DNA of 37,375 bases from an uncultured Chloroflexus sp. (GTDB taxonomy: Bacteria > Chloroflexota > Chloroflexia > Chloroflexales > Chloroflexaceae). A program made the position numbers and the translations under genes. Shown here piece by piece: positions 7,784 through 16,348 of this stretch. Every line of letters starts with the position of its first letter. Position 1 is the first letter of the stretch. The DNA lies in the NCBI RefSeq assembly GCF_937951745.1, contig NZ_CALFBQ010000032.1:1-37375 (forward strand). The letters are read 5' to 3'. The notes under the pieces were generated by a model that was given only the letters and a program-made list of their open reading frames with translations, was not told the DNA's origin and did not search any database.

Positions 7784-9577
7784 CTACCTTCCTACCAACT
7801 CATTACCGAGCAAGCCCAGCAACACCTTCCCATCTGGATGCAGCTCGAAACGCGCCCGTTCAAACCACTGCACGATCACCACTGTTCCGGGCCGCGTCTC
7901 TTCAATCTGCGGCTTCGAGAGTGGCAAGCCAAACAGAGCCAGACTCTCGGCGTAGCTCTTGCCGGGCCGGCCATCGAATTCGAGGCCGTTGCGTTGCCAG
8001 TAGCTGAGGAAGGGTTCGCACAGCGCCTGATTCGTCTCGGCAAAATAGAGACAACCGGCAATCGGCCCGCTGCGCTCAAAAGTGTACCAATCACGCCCCT
8101 GCCGGCGCAGCAGATCGTCTCCCATCCGCGAGAGCAAGACATGGTAGGGCGGCGGGTTTTCCGGGCGCCACTCAAAGCGGTGGCGCTCGAAGTATTGCAC
8201 CGTGACCGGGCGGCCATCGCTGCCAATTTCGGTAAACTCTTCGCTGATCGGAAAGCCGAAGATTGGCAGGCCGCCGTTTTGTTCCCAGTACGCGCGGAAG
8301 CCGCCACCGAGGGTGTGACCGGTTTCGGGGAAGAACAGCCGGCCATCGGACGGTGGATCAACGCGGTTGAAGGGGTCGAAGCCGGGGTTGGCAACCGGAG
8401 TCGGTGTACCCAATGGGCAGCCGCCGTAGGTGGTGGCCGTTTGCACTGCATTCAAAACGTTCAACCGGCCATACCCATACTCACCGTCGCGCCCCGGTGG
8501 GCCGCGATCTTCGGCGGAAATCACCAACACGCAGCGCACGTCATTGCTGCTCAGATCGGGTCGTATAGTCATTACCAGCGCCGCTGCGCCCGTCACAAAG
8601 GGGCTGGCGAACGAGGTACCAGTAGCAGTAGCGTAGCTATTGCCCGGCAGCGTGGTCGCAATATCAATCCCCGGCGCTACAAGATCGAGATAATCGCCAG
8701 TATTGGAAAAACCGGTGACTTCATCGCTGTAGCCGGTTGCCCCTACGGCGATCGTTTCCGGGTATGCAGCCGGATAGTTGGGCACATTGCCTTCAGCCCG
8801 TTCGTTGCCGCTAGCGGCAATGATCAACACCCCGCGTTCGGTGGCGTAACGCACGGCATCTTGTAACGCAGGAGAACTCATCGCCCCACCCAAGCTCAGG
8901 TTAATGATGCGCGCGCCATTGTCAGTGGCCCAGCGAATCGCGCTAATCACGCTCGAGTCGCGGCAGCGGCCATTGTTGAAACACGCTTTCACCGGCAAGA
9001 TCTGGCATCCCCAGCAAATGCCGGCAATGCCTGTACCATTGTCGCCGGCGGCGGCGATCAAACCCGCTACTGCTGTACCATGGCCATTATCATCGCTCGT
9101 GTTCGTGCTGCCAGTTATCGTGTTGAGGCCGCTCAGCACTCTTCCGCTTAGATCAGGATGGCTAGCATCAACCCCGGTGTCAATTACTGCTACGATGATC
9201 GGCCCGCCGGTCGTGATATTCCAAGCGTCGTAAGCACCGATCGTGCCTAATGCCCATTGCTGTTGAATGAAGGGATCATTAGGTGTGCGGGTTATGGCCC
9301 GTTCGTAATCAGGCACGGCGTAAATGACCCCAGCGAGATTACGAATGCGTTCGTCGGCTATGATGTCCGGCATCCCGGCAGGTAAGCGAATGAGATAGGT
9401 TTGATCGCCGATCAGGGTCATATGTTGGATACGCAACCGCTGGCTGAGGGTAACGGCTTGCTGCGCATCGGCCAGTTTGATGATCCAATCAGTGGTAGGA
9501 GCGGCCTGTGCAGGTGGCGCCGGCACAAGACTGATCAGGAGGATCAGCAGGCCGCAGAGGGCAAAACGGGCAGGCAT
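7784..9577 (-). CDS. Secreted subtilisin-family (S8) serine protease with C-terminal repeat modules
   Basis: The 597-residue precursor starts with a signal peptide (FALCGLLILLISLVPAPPAQA, cleavage near residue 26). Next comes a propeptide-like region of about 80 residues, and then the S8 catalytic domain. The triad is visible: Asp133 in AVIDTGVDASHPDL, His166 in DDNGHGTAVAG, Ser322 in GTSFASPFVTGA, with the oxyanion Asn258 in AASGNERAEG. From about residue 405 to the end are modules of the form FFPETGHTLGGGFRAYWEQN, FGFPISEEF, VQYFERHRFEW, repeated in varied form to FERARFELHPDG. The same module builds the anchored protein at 11161. The enzyme should be exported and may bind the cell surface through the modules. 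A GAGGA ribosome site lies 7 bases before the ATG. Confidence 0.95.
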   Translation of the reverse strand: MPARFALCGLLILLISLVPAPPAQAAPTTDWIIKLADAQQAVTLSQRLRIQHMTLIGDQTYLIRLPAGMPDIIADERIRNLAGVIYAVPDYERAITRTPNDPFIQQQWALGTIGAYDAWNITTGGPIIVAVIDTGVDASHPDLSGRVLSGLNTITGSTNTSDDNGHGTAVAGLIAAAGDNGTGIAGICWGCQILPVKACFNNGRCRDSSVISAIRWATDNGARIINLSLGGAMSSPALQDAVRYATERGVLIIAASGNERAEGNVPNYPAAYPETIAVGATGYSDEVTGFSNTGDYLDLVAPGIDIATTLPGNSYATATGTSFASPFVTGAAALVMTIRPDLSSNDVRCVLVISAEDRGPPGRDGEYGYGRLNVLNAVQTATTYGGCPLGTPTPVANPGFDPFNRVDPPSDGRLFFPETGHTLGGGFRAYWEQNGGLPIFGFPISEEFTEIGSDGRPVTVQYFERHRFEWRPENPPPYHVLLSRMGDDLLRRQGRDWYTFERSGPIAGCLYFAETNQALCEPFLSYWQRNGLEFDGRPGKSYAESLALFGLPLSKPQIEETRPGTVVIVQWFERARFELHPDGKVLLGLLGNELVGR

Positions 9578-9708
9578 AAAGTTTCCTCACGTTGTAGATG
9601 CCATACCTGCCGGTATTGTACCTGATCGCTAAGTCTGCCGCTATAGGAGTCTAGTCCCCTTCATAGTTGACTTAGGTGATCTGTCATAAAAATGCCACCG
9701 GTACTGCT

Positions 9709-9718
9709 ATGCTATAAT
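9709..9718 (+). promoter_or_regulatory. Extended -10 promoter directly abutting the start codon
   Basis: ATGCTATAAT provides TGC followed by a perfect TATAAT box at 9713-9718. The ATG of the downstream gene is at 9728, so transcription should begin at or within about 4 bases of the start codon, implying a leaderless or nearly leaderless message. No ribosome-binding site is present between them, which agrees. The -35 region is not recognisable. Confidence 0.65.
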
Positions 9719-9727
9719 TGAGCTGTT

Positions 9728-10747
9728 ATGAAGCAATACAAACCGACAACCTCCCTACGCGCCGGGTTGCGCAAATCAATCCTCACCTCGCTCGTGATCG
9801 GTTTGGCGGTGGTGATTGTAATCAGCTTGTTCAGCGATCTCCGCGCCGTTGGCAACGATTTACGCACCTTCGATTGGTTGCTGCTGCCGCTCATCCTGAT
9901 TGGCACCGTCATCAATTACTGGCTGCGCTGGCTCAAATGGGATTATTATCTGCGCTACCTGCGTCTTGACCGTAACATTGACTATCCAACAAGCGGCCTC
10001 ATCTTTACCGCTGGATTAGTCATGTCGGTTACGCCGGGCAAGATGGGTGAAGTACTGAAGTCGTTTCTCTTGCGCCAACGCAATGGCGTGCCGATCAGCC
10101 GTTCGGCACCGATCGTGTTGGCCGAGCGGTTGACCGATGGCATTGCAATGCTGTTGCTGATGGGATTGGGCTTGACCCTTTACCCGCCGGCGCGCCCGTT
10201 GTTTGTGACGCTGGTCGTGGCGACGATCGCCGGGATTGTGGTGGTGCAACGGCAAGATCTAGCATTCGCCCTGCTCCGGCTTATCGCGCGCCTACCGTTT
10301 GGCAGGCGCATTGCGCCGCGACTCGAGACGGTGTATACCACGACCGCGCAATTGTTGCACTGGCGCATTTTGCTCGTCTCGACGCTGATCAGCGTGATTT
10401 CGTGGGGTTTTGAGTGTCTGGCCTTCTTCGTGGTGCTCATGGGGGTCGGCAGTGAGCCGTCATGGTTGTTGCTCTTGCAGGCGACGTTTATCTTCGCGGC
10501 AAGCACCCTGTTTGGCTTGGTCTCATTTTTGCCCGGCGGGCTAGGCGCTTCAGAAGTGAGTAGTGTCGGTTTGCTGATTGCGCTGGTTGGGGTGAGCGCC
10601 AGCGCGGCAACAACAGCGACGATCGTGATCCGTTTTTGCACGCTCTGGTTTGGTGTTTTGCTCGGGGTGATCGCGCTGGCGTGGCTTGGCCAGCGTACAG
10701 GGACAGAAGACGATCTAGCTGCGCTGGATACTTCGGAGGTGGTATGA
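9728..10747 (+). CDS. Lysylphosphatidylglycerol synthase TM-region family (flippase-like) membrane protein
   Basis: The 339-residue protein has about eight hydrophobic helices and the UPF0104/AglD2-like motifs: INYWLRWLKWDYYLRYL near residue 62, MSVTPGKMGEVLKSFLLR near 97, APIVLAERLTDGIAML, and SFLPGGLGASEVSSVGLL near 265. Members resemble the flippase half of MprF, and several sit near polyprenyl-sugar genes. The transported substrate is unknown. No lysyl-transferase domain is attached. It overlaps the HIT gene by the ATGA quartet, so the two are translationally coupled. A second, clearly separate family member lies at 22795-23841. The message appears leaderless. Confidence 0.85.
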   Translation: MKQYKPTTSLRAGLRKSILTSLVIGLAVVIVISLFSDLRAVGNDLRTFDWLLLPLILIGTVINYWLRWLKWDYYLRYLRLDRNIDYPTSGLIFTAGLVMSVTPGKMGEVLKSFLLRQRNGVPISRSAPIVLAERLTDGIAMLLLMGLGLTLYPPARPLFVTLVVATIAGIVVVQRQDLAFALLRLIARLPFGRRIAPRLETVYTTTAQLLHWRILLVSTLISVISWGFECLAFFVVLMGVGSEPSWLLLLQATFIFAASTLFGLVSFLPGGLGASEVSSVGLLIALVGVSASAATTATIVIRFCTLWFGVLLGVIALAWLGQRTGTEDDLAALDTSEVV

Positions 10748-11151
10748 CGTCGGTGTTTACCCGAATTGTGCGTGGTGAGCTGCCCGCATTTAAGTTGTAC
10801 GAAGACGATCTAACTCTTGCCTTTCTCGATATTAATCCGGCGGCACGTGGCCATACGCTGGTCATTGCCAAGCCAGAATTGCCCGGTTTGCTCGATCTGC
10901 CGCCCGAACTGGTTACAGCTACGGCGCTCACGACCCAGCGGGTGGCGCGGGCCATCGTCGCAGCGTTACAACCCGATGGCTTTAATATTATTCAGAACAA
11001 CGGCGCCGCTGCTGGGCAAGTGGTGTTTCACTTCCACATCCATATTATTCCTCGTTGGGATGGTGATCGTTCAGTGAAGCTATGGCGCCCCGGTACTGCC
11101 ACTACCGATGATTTGCGGGTGGTAGCAAGTGAGATTATCGCTCATATCTAG
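10744..11151 (+). CDS. HIT-family nucleotide hydrolase
   Basis: The 135-residue protein is a compact histidine-triad enzyme. MTSVFTRIVRGELPAFKLYE is the usual opening, LAFLDINPAARGHTLVIAKP the nucleotide-binding strand region, and the triad is HFHIHII with catalytic His98 between His96 and His100. Relatives hydrolyse AMP-linked phosphoramidates or related nucleotide conjugates in the cytoplasm. I chose the ATG at 10744 because GGAGG lies just before it, it overlaps the preceding TGA as ATGA, and upstream codons do not resemble the family. It is probably co-transcribed with the membrane protein upstream and the anchored module protein 9 bases downstream. Confidence 0.93.
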   Translation: MTSVFTRIVRGELPAFKLYEDDLTLAFLDINPAARGHTLVIAKPELPGLLDLPPELVTATALTTQRVARAIVAALQPDGFNIIQNNGAAAGQVVFHFHIHIIPRWDGDRSVKLWRPGTATTDDLRVVASEIIAHI

Positions 11152-11160
11152 GAGCGGCCA

Positions 11161-12024
11161 ATGAGCGGAACCGTCTCTTCCCCTTCTAGCCAACCACCAC
11201 CAACTGTGCCATCAGGTCCGGATCAGGGTCGCCAATCGGTTCCGCCGGCCTCTGCCGAGACTCGCCCGATCCGCCAGCGTCCGGCGCGCAATAACCGTCT
11301 GCGGGTTGGGATGGTTGTGCTGATCGGGGTGTTGCTCTTGATTGTGCTGGCGCTCGTGATTGCCGGGATTGACGGGATGCGTTGGCCGGTCACGTCGCAA
11401 AACCGGGTGACGCCGCGTGAGCTTATTTTGCAGTCCCCTACCGTGGCTGCCGTTGCTGGCGGTCAGTCACCGGCTCCAGCCGTCAAGGTTGATATCGCGC
11501 CACGTTTTGCTGCTGCATACGAACAACTCGGCGGCTTGCGCCGGCTTGGTTTGCCAATTAGCCCGGCTTTGTTGCACAATGGCCGCGAGGTGCAGTGGTT
11601 TGAACGCGCGCGGGTTGAATATTGGCCGGAGCTTAGCGGGACGCCCTACGAATTTCAAATTGGGCTTGTCGGGGTAGAGTATGTCGCCGGGCGTACTTTT
11701 CTTCGCCCCGAACCATTCGCGTCACGCTCCGATCTCCGTTACTTCCCGGAAACCGGCTTTGGCGTCGGCGGTCTATTTTTGCAATATTGGGAAGAAAACG
11801 GTGGCTTGACATCGTTCGGCTATCCGATTAGCGCCGAATTTGATGAGGTGCAGCCTGATGGGCGAGCCTTCCGTGTGCAATATTTCGAGCGTGCCCGGTT
11901 TGAGTTGCACCCCGAAGCGGCGGGTACGCCGTATGTGGTGCAGTTGGGTTTGTTGGGATCAGCGCTCTACTTCGGTGAGCCACGCCCGCAAACTGTGCAA
12001 CCCCGGCCAACGCCGGTGCCGTAG
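11161..12024 (+). CDS. Membrane-anchored extracellular module protein
   Basis: The 287-residue protein has a proline-rich cytoplasmic head (residues 1-46), one transmembrane helix (VGMVVLIGVLLLIVLALVIA, about 49-68) and an outside domain made of repeat modules. These are FAAAYEQLGGLRRLGLPISP with VQWFERARVEYWPE, and YFPETGFGVGGLFLQYWEEN with FGYPISAEF and VQYFERARFELHPE. They match the C-terminal modules of the subtilisin at 7784-9577. The family is common in Chloroflexota and is thought, by resemblance to LGFP-type repeats, to bind the envelope. No catalytic motif is present. GGAGCGG precedes the ATG. A proline-rich tail ends the protein. Function remains unknown. Confidence 0.8.
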   Translation: MSGTVSSPSSQPPPTVPSGPDQGRQSVPPASAETRPIRQRPARNNRLRVGMVVLIGVLLLIVLALVIAGIDGMRWPVTSQNRVTPRELILQSPTVAAVAGGQSPAPAVKVDIAPRFAAAYEQLGGLRRLGLPISPALLHNGREVQWFERARVEYWPELSGTPYEFQIGLVGVEYVAGRTFLRPEPFASRSDLRYFPETGFGVGGLFLQYWEENGGLTSFGYPISAEFDEVQPDGRAFRVQYFERARFELHPEAAGTPYVVQLGLLGSALYFGEPRPQTVQPRPTPVP

Positions 12025-12134
12025 CATAACGTCGGGTAGAGGGGCTTGGTCGCTTGCAATAGGAAGACCGGAGATGCCTGCAACACACGATCCGCAGCCA
12101 TAGGCGATGGGTATATGCGCGAAACGGAGTGGGT

Positions 12135-12596
12135 ATGGCGGCAACGCAGGTTGATCTCGCAATCTTGGCCACAGCTGTGCGGCAGGCCGGCGGTGAACCG
12201 GCGCAAGTAGCGCATGTGCTAACATTGTTTCACCAGCGGCTCATTGCCGATGGTCAGCCTTCGCCCCGGACACTGTATGTCTATCGTACCGCTAGCACCG
12301 GTGCTAGCTCTGAACCGCCAGCGCCGGCGCCGTTCGTTCGTCCTCGCCTGTTACTCGCGTTTCTCAGCGCCGATGCTGCCGTGAGTTTCGCCCAACGCAC
12401 CGGTTTGGCGCGCGTTCCGCGCTTGCAACCGCTCTCGCTGGCGCGCGCACTGGCGATCGTCTTGCAACAACCGGTGATGCGGGCGTTGCATATCGCGTAT
12501 GATGACGTCCCGGCTGCCAACGGCTTACCGTCTGGTTGGCATTTGTCGCGCGCCGAGATGCTGGCGCTGTGTGCAATCGACTCAGGCGCTGTCTGA
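12135..12596 (+). CDS. Unrecognised small protein upstream of PRPP synthetase
   Basis: This 153-residue reading frame starts at the ATG at 12135 after CGGAGT. A GTG two codons upstream is an alternative. I do not recognise the family. The N-terminal 40 residues look helical (LAILATAVRQAGGEPAQVAHVLTL is broken by a glycine). A low-complexity Ala/Pro/Ser linker spans about 50-65. The C-terminal half (RLLLAFLSADAAVSFAQRTG, then LARALAIVLQQP) looks like an alpha/beta domain. There is no signal peptide or membrane segment. It ends 29 bases before the PRPP synthetase ATG on the same strand, so co-transcription is likely. Codon use matches its neighbours, which supports a real gene. Confidence 0.65.
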   Translation: MAATQVDLAILATAVRQAGGEPAQVAHVLTLFHQRLIADGQPSPRTLYVYRTASTGASSEPPAPAPFVRPRLLLAFLSADAAVSFAQRTGLARVPRLQPLSLARALAIVLQQPVMRALHIAYDDVPAANGLPSGWHLSRAEMLALCAIDSGAV

Positions 12597-12625
12597 ACTA
12601 TGTCTCACTGGGTAAGGAGGAAAGA

Positions 12626-13624
12626 ATGGGAAGCCGCTTCGACGAGATGCGGATCTTTGCCGGTAATGGGAACCCGATGCTTGCGCGGGCGATTAGCGAG
12701 CGTTTGGGCGTTCCGCTCGGTGATGTGACGATCGTGAAGTTTAGCAATGAGAATATCTTTGTTAAGCTCAATGAAAGTGTGCGCGAAAAAGATGTGTTTG
12801 TGATCCAGTCGCTGGCGATGCCCGATCTCAGTGATCGAATTATGGAGCTGTTGATTATGCTCGATGCCTGCAAACGGGCATCGGCAGGCCGGATCACTGC
12901 GGTGATTCCCTATTATGCCTATGGCCGCACCGACAAGAAGGATCAGCCGCGGGTGCCGATTACGGCTCGTCTGCTGGCCGATATGATCCAAGTGGCCGGC
13001 GCCCATCAGGTGATGACGATTGATCTGCACGCTGGGCAGATACAGGGCTTTTTCTCGATCCCGATGGATGAATTGACGGCAATGAACTTGCTGGTACGCT
13101 ACTTTGCCGATAAAGGGTGGGACGATATGATCGTCGTGTCGCCCGATGTTGGCTTTGCTAAACGCGCGCGCAACTTTGCCGAGGCGTTGAATGCGCCATT
13201 GGCGATTGCCGAGAAGCGGCGCGTGCAGTACTTTGATCGCAAAGATGGCTCGCTCACTGTGCCCGAAGTCCTCAACCTGATTGGTGATGTGCGCGGCAAG
13301 CGTTGTATTGTGGTTGATGATGAAATCGCCACCGGCAGTTCCATCCTCGAAGTGGTGCAGTTGCTCGAACAGCAAGGGGCGCGTGAGATTTACGCCTGCT
13401 GCGTGCATCCGGTCTTCGCCGGCAATGCGGTTGAACGACTCCGCACCAGCTCGATTCGCGAGTTGGTCGTGACCGATACCCTTCCAATTCCTCCTGAACG
13501 GCGCTGGCCCGGTTTGACCATCCTCTCGGTCAGCACCTTGATCGCCGAAGTGATTCAGCGTATCCATAGTGGGGTCAGTGTAGATACCATCTTCCAACAC
13601 CGCCGCCATCCGGCTCTCAGCTAG
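12626..13624 (+). CDS. prs: Ribose-phosphate pyrophosphokinase (PRPP synthetase)
   Basis: The 332-residue enzyme transfers pyrophosphate from ATP to ribose 5-phosphate, making PRPP for purine, pyrimidine, histidine and tryptophan synthesis in the cytoplasm. Visible motifs are IFAGNGNPMLARAISERLGV at the N-terminus, VFVIQSL, the flexible loop YYAYGRTDKKDQPRVPITAR (about 96-115), TIDLHAGQIQGFFSIP (131-146) and the PRPP-binding loop CIVVDDEIATGSS (about 228-240). The start at 12626 follows a perfect AAGGAGG, and earlier codons have no family similarity. The loop reads GRTDKKDQPR instead of the commoner RQDRKD(R/Q)PR, a small divergence within known variation. It is convergent with radC and separated from it by hairpins. 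Confidence 0.95.
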   Translation: MGSRFDEMRIFAGNGNPMLARAISERLGVPLGDVTIVKFSNENIFVKLNESVREKDVFVIQSLAMPDLSDRIMELLIMLDACKRASAGRITAVIPYYAYGRTDKKDQPRVPITARLLADMIQVAGAHQVMTIDLHAGQIQGFFSIPMDELTAMNLLVRYFADKGWDDMIVVSPDVGFAKRARNFAEALNAPLAIAEKRRVQYFDRKDGSLTVPEVLNLIGDVRGKRCIVVDDEIATGSSILEVVQLLEQQGAREIYACCVHPVFAGNAVERLRTSSIRELVVTDTLPIPPERRWPGLTILSVSTLIAEVIQRIHSGVSVDTIFQHRRHPALS

Positions 13625-13655
13625 GGGCAACGGATGGGGGGAATCCGTTCCCCTA
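13622..13655. terminator. Bidirectional hairpin between prs and radC
   Basis: TAGGGG-C-AACGGAT pairs with ATCCGTTCCCCTA, a 13-bp stem with one bulged C, beginning at the prs stop codon. It could end transcription from both converging genes, but it lacks a T-run on either side. Confidence 0.5.
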
Positions 13656-13670
13656 ACACACCCCTCGCCT

Positions 13671-13700
13671 CGGCGTATACGCCACCCCGGCGTATGCGCC
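13671..13700. repeat. Tandem palindromic 12-mers
   Basis: GGCGTATACGCC (13672-13683) and GGCGTATGCGCC (13689-13700) are near-identical palindromes 17 bases apart, just past the radC stop. Each could form a short hairpin. Function is unknown; they may add to termination. Confidence 0.5.
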
Positions 13701-13710
13701 GCTTCGCAGG

Positions 13711-14400
13711 TTATTCAAACCCTAAGCCCCGTTCGCGCAGGCTGACATAATGCCCGCGCCCAATAATGAGGTGGTCGAGCACCTCGATATCGAGCAAGCG
13801 ACCGGCCGCCACCAATTGGCGCGTGACTTGGATGTCTTCCGGCGAAGGGGTGGCTTCGCCCGATGGGTGGTTGTGGACGACGATGATCGCGGCGCTATTG
13901 CGCCGCACGGCCTCTTTGAAGACTTCGCCAATGCGGATGGTGGCCGCATTGAGACTGCCGATGTAGATCGTGCTGATCTGCTGCACCCGATTCTTGGTGT
14001 CGAGCAAAACGGTGCGGAGATGTTCTTGATCGAGGTGGCTCATTTCAACCATCAATAGGGCCGCGACATCAGCCGGTGAGCGGATCGGGAATCGTTCGTC
14101 AACGCTAATCCGCGCCAGCCGGCGGCCAATTTCTAGCGCCGCCTTGATGCTGGCAGCTTTGCTTGCTCCAATGCCGCTCCGCCGGCAGAGATCATTGTAT
14201 TCGGCGCGTTGCAAGCCGATCCATCCGCCATAATCGCTGAGGAGTTGTTGGGATAGTTGCAAGACGTTGGTGCCACTGACGCCAACCCGTAGCAAGATGG
14301 CCAATAGCTCGGCATCGCTGAGTGCGCCAGCGCCAAGCCGGGCTAGCCGCTCACGGGGTTGGTCGTTGGTTGGCAGTTCGTTCATGCGTAGTGACAGCAT
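13711..14400 (-). CDS. radC: RadC/JAB-domain protein
   Basis: The 229-residue protein has the standard RadC order. [20 protein letters not shown] and [20 protein letters not shown] form the N-terminal UPF0758 region. A helix-hairpin-helix-like stretch with [20 protein letters not shown] (77-95) follows. The JAB1/MPN-type domain ends with [14 protein letters not shown] (176-189), where His176, His178 and Asp189 form the JAMM metal site. Despite its name the family is not proven to repair DNA, and its biochemical substrate is uncertain. The start at 14400 has AGGA 4 bases upstream. Length and motifs are complete. It stands alone, with repeat-like spacers on both sides. Confidence 0.94.
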   Translation of the reverse strand: MLSLRMNELPTNDQPRERLARLGAGALSDAELLAILLRVGVSGTNVLQLSQQLLSDYGGWIGLQRAEYNDLCRRSGIGASKAASIKAALEIGRRLARISVDERFPIRSPADVAALLMVEMSHLDQEHLRTVLLDTKNRVQQISTIYIGSLNAATIRIGEVFKEAVRRNSAAIIVVHNHPSGEATPSPEDIQVTRQLVAAGRLLDIEVLDHLIIGRGHYVSLRERGLGFE

Positions 14401-14500
14401 ACCTTCCTCGCGCTACAATTTCGGTTCCTATATAGATACCGCTTGAACGCGTAAAAAGATGCGCTGTTTGTGATTGAGAGGAGGGGAATTGCTAGGCGCA

Positions 14501-14527
14501 TAGAGCCGTTGCACTGCAACGGCTCTA
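14501..14527. repeat. Perfect 11-bp hairpin repeat
   Basis: TAGAGCCGTTG (14501-14511) and CAACGGCTCTA (14517-14527) pair perfectly around a CACTG loop in the radC/USP gap. Stem length and 5-base loop match the hairpins at 6598 and 7731. Nearby (about 14550-14600) is a run of CTTTGCG-type words, another low-complexity spacer pattern. The hairpin lies about 88 bases past the stop of the ParB-like/USP gene, which could make it a terminator. Confidence 0.55.
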
Positions 14528-14615
14528 CTGATACCGGCCCTCAAAACTCGCTGCACTCTTTGCGCTCTTCGCGCCTTTGCGTTACAACCTTTGCGCCTTG
14601 CGCATACCCCTGACC

Positions 14616-16331
14616 CTACTGGTAAATCAGCGTTGGCAAGCGACGGGTGCGCAACAACGCTTCGGTCGTTGAACCAATCACCAGATCACGGAGCGGGTCG
14701 CGGTGGCCGTAGCCGCCCATGACCAGCAGGTCAGAACGGGTCTGCTCGGCGGCGTGGATGATGGCCGGCGCTGGTTCACCGCGTTCAAGGATATAACCGG
14801 CGGCGATGTTGTAGCGTGCGAGGTAGCGGAAGGCGCGCATACGCACCACTTCGGCGCTGGCTTTGCCGTCGAGCACGGTGACAACGTTGAGCGCCAGTTG
14901 CCAGCGTGCAGCCAGATAGGCGGCGAGATAGAGCGCCTCTTCGGCTTTGCGGCTGCCGTCATAGGCCAGCAAGAGCCGTTCAATCCGTTCAACCGCATGT
15001 GGCACGGTCAAGACGGGTCGCACCGAACAGCGCAAAATCGTGCGCAAGCCGGAGGTGAGCCGGGCTAGTGGCGATGTTCCGGGAGGATGATTGATCTGGA
15101 TTGCGACTAGATCGACGAGACGAGTGCGTTCGCGAATAGCGCGGTCGATCGAGCCTACCTCAATAGCGCACTCGCCGGTGATACCCGCTGCGGCGCAACG
15201 CTCGCCAAATTCGCGTACCACTGCCTGTGTCGCCGCCGAGTTGCGCTGGTGGGTGCTGCGCACGGCATGAAGGCCAAGCGGACGTACCGTTTCCCGTTTG
15301 GCCCATGCCAGCACTTGATCAAGCACCTGCCAGCCATCAGCCTTGCCATTTACCGGCACTAGCACCTCACGAAAAAGCCAATGCGCTGGATCGAGGGTAC
15401 GGTTGCGCCGCCACACGCCAGCCGGCATAGCTGGTTCGAGATTGTCGGGAATGACCCGTTCGATCAACTGCTCAGCCCGGCTCGGCGTTTCAGCGACATC
15501 ATCGATTGCTTGGGCAAGGCTGATGTCCCAGCCGAGATGCTTGCTCAACTCATTGCGATGGTTGCACAACCAGAGGTAGAGATCAGTTTCGGTGCGGTTG
15601 GGGAAGTCGCGCAGTAATCCGCGTTCGTGGATTAGGTCGGCGATCGGGCGATAGATGTGGTCATACCACAGCGCAGCCGCTTCCGGCAACGATGGTGTCT
15701 GATCAGTAGTGGCCAGCCGTTGCTGCATATGCTCGATCTGGTGGCGTAATTGCTCATACTGGCCGGCTACCGTGACCCGCAGATCGCAGCCGGGCCGTAA
15801 TTCGTCGAGACGGGTGGCTTCGAGAAAAGCGGCGTATTCCCCGGCAATCACGATCTCTTCGAGAGTCATCGATGGATCGATCGGCGCGCGTGAGACGAGC
15901 GGTGTGACATACGCCTGAATATGATCCATTCCCAATTGGCGCGCAACCGATACCCGGTGGTTGCCATCAATGACAAAGTAGGCTTCACCAATTTGATACA
16001 CCTCGATCGGTGGCCAGCCATGCATACTATCAACGGCGGCCATCACCCGTGACCAGCGTTGCCAGTCTTCATCGCGTCGGGGCAAGAAGCTGCGGTTAAA
16101 GTCGTGATAGCGGCCAACACTGCCCACAATCGCCGCCAGCGGGGTTTCACGTAACTGGCGCTCGCCAGCCATGCGTGCATTGACCCGTTGCCGCACCTCC
16201 TCAAACGGCAACAAATCATCAGACTGGCCGCGCAAACGGGCCAGCAGATGTTCCAGATCGGCGCGCCAACGCAGCCGTTGAAAGTCATGCAACGCCGCCA
16301 CCATGCGGCCATCAGTTGGTTCATCCATCAT
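14616..16331 (-). CDS. ParB-like nuclease-fold and tandem universal-stress-domain fusion protein
   Basis: The 571-residue protein joins two kinds of domain. Residues 60-145 resemble ParB/sulfiredoxin folds: PPIEVYQIGEAYFVIDGNHR (107-126) then VSVARQLGMDHIQAYV. A helical middle region follows (about 180-305). Residues 315-425 form a first universal stress domain (FREVLVPVNGKADGWQVLDQ). Residues 440-571 form a second, with IERLLLAYDGSRKAEEALYL and the glycine loop LLVMGGYGHRDPLRDL ending GSTTE, which suggests nucleotide binding. No clear ribosome site precedes the ATG, while -10-like TATGAT and TATAGT lie 6-17 bases upstream, so translation may be leaderless. A cytoplasmic ligand-sensing role is plausible. 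The biochemical activity is unknown. Confidence 0.8.
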   Translation of the reverse strand: MMDEPTDGRMVAALHDFQRLRWRADLEHLLARLRGQSDDLLPFEEVRQRVNARMAGERQLRETPLAAIVGSVGRYHDFNRSFLPRRDEDWQRWSRVMAAVDSMHGWPPIEVYQIGEAYFVIDGNHRVSVARQLGMDHIQAYVTPLVSRAPIDPSMTLEEIVIAGEYAAFLEATRLDELRPGCDLRVTVAGQYEQLRHQIEHMQQRLATTDQTPSLPEAAALWYDHIYRPIADLIHERGLLRDFPNRTETDLYLWLCNHRNELSKHLGWDISLAQAIDDVAETPSRAEQLIERVIPDNLEPAMPAGVWRRNRTLDPAHWLFREVLVPVNGKADGWQVLDQVLAWAKRETVRPLGLHAVRSTHQRNSAATQAVVREFGERCAAAGITGECAIEVGSIDRAIRERTRLVDLVAIQINHPPGTSPLARLTSGLRTILRCSVRPVLTVPHAVERIERLLLAYDGSRKAEEALYLAAYLAARWQLALNVVTVLDGKASAEVVRMRAFRYLARYNIAAGYILERGEPAPAIIHAAEQTRSDLLVMGGYGHRDPLRDLVIGSTTEALLRTRRLPTLIYQ

Positions 16332-16348
16332 GGAGATACTATATCATA

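Noticed and set aside
7733-8866. 377-codon open frame on the plus strand opposite the subtilisin gene
   Set aside because: It is antisense to a gene with a full signal peptide and catalytic triad, and its translation has no recognisable motif or ribosome site.
12605-13630. 341-codon open frame opposite prs
   Set aside because: It mirrors PRPP synthetase almost exactly and looks like a codon-bias shadow; no family features are visible.
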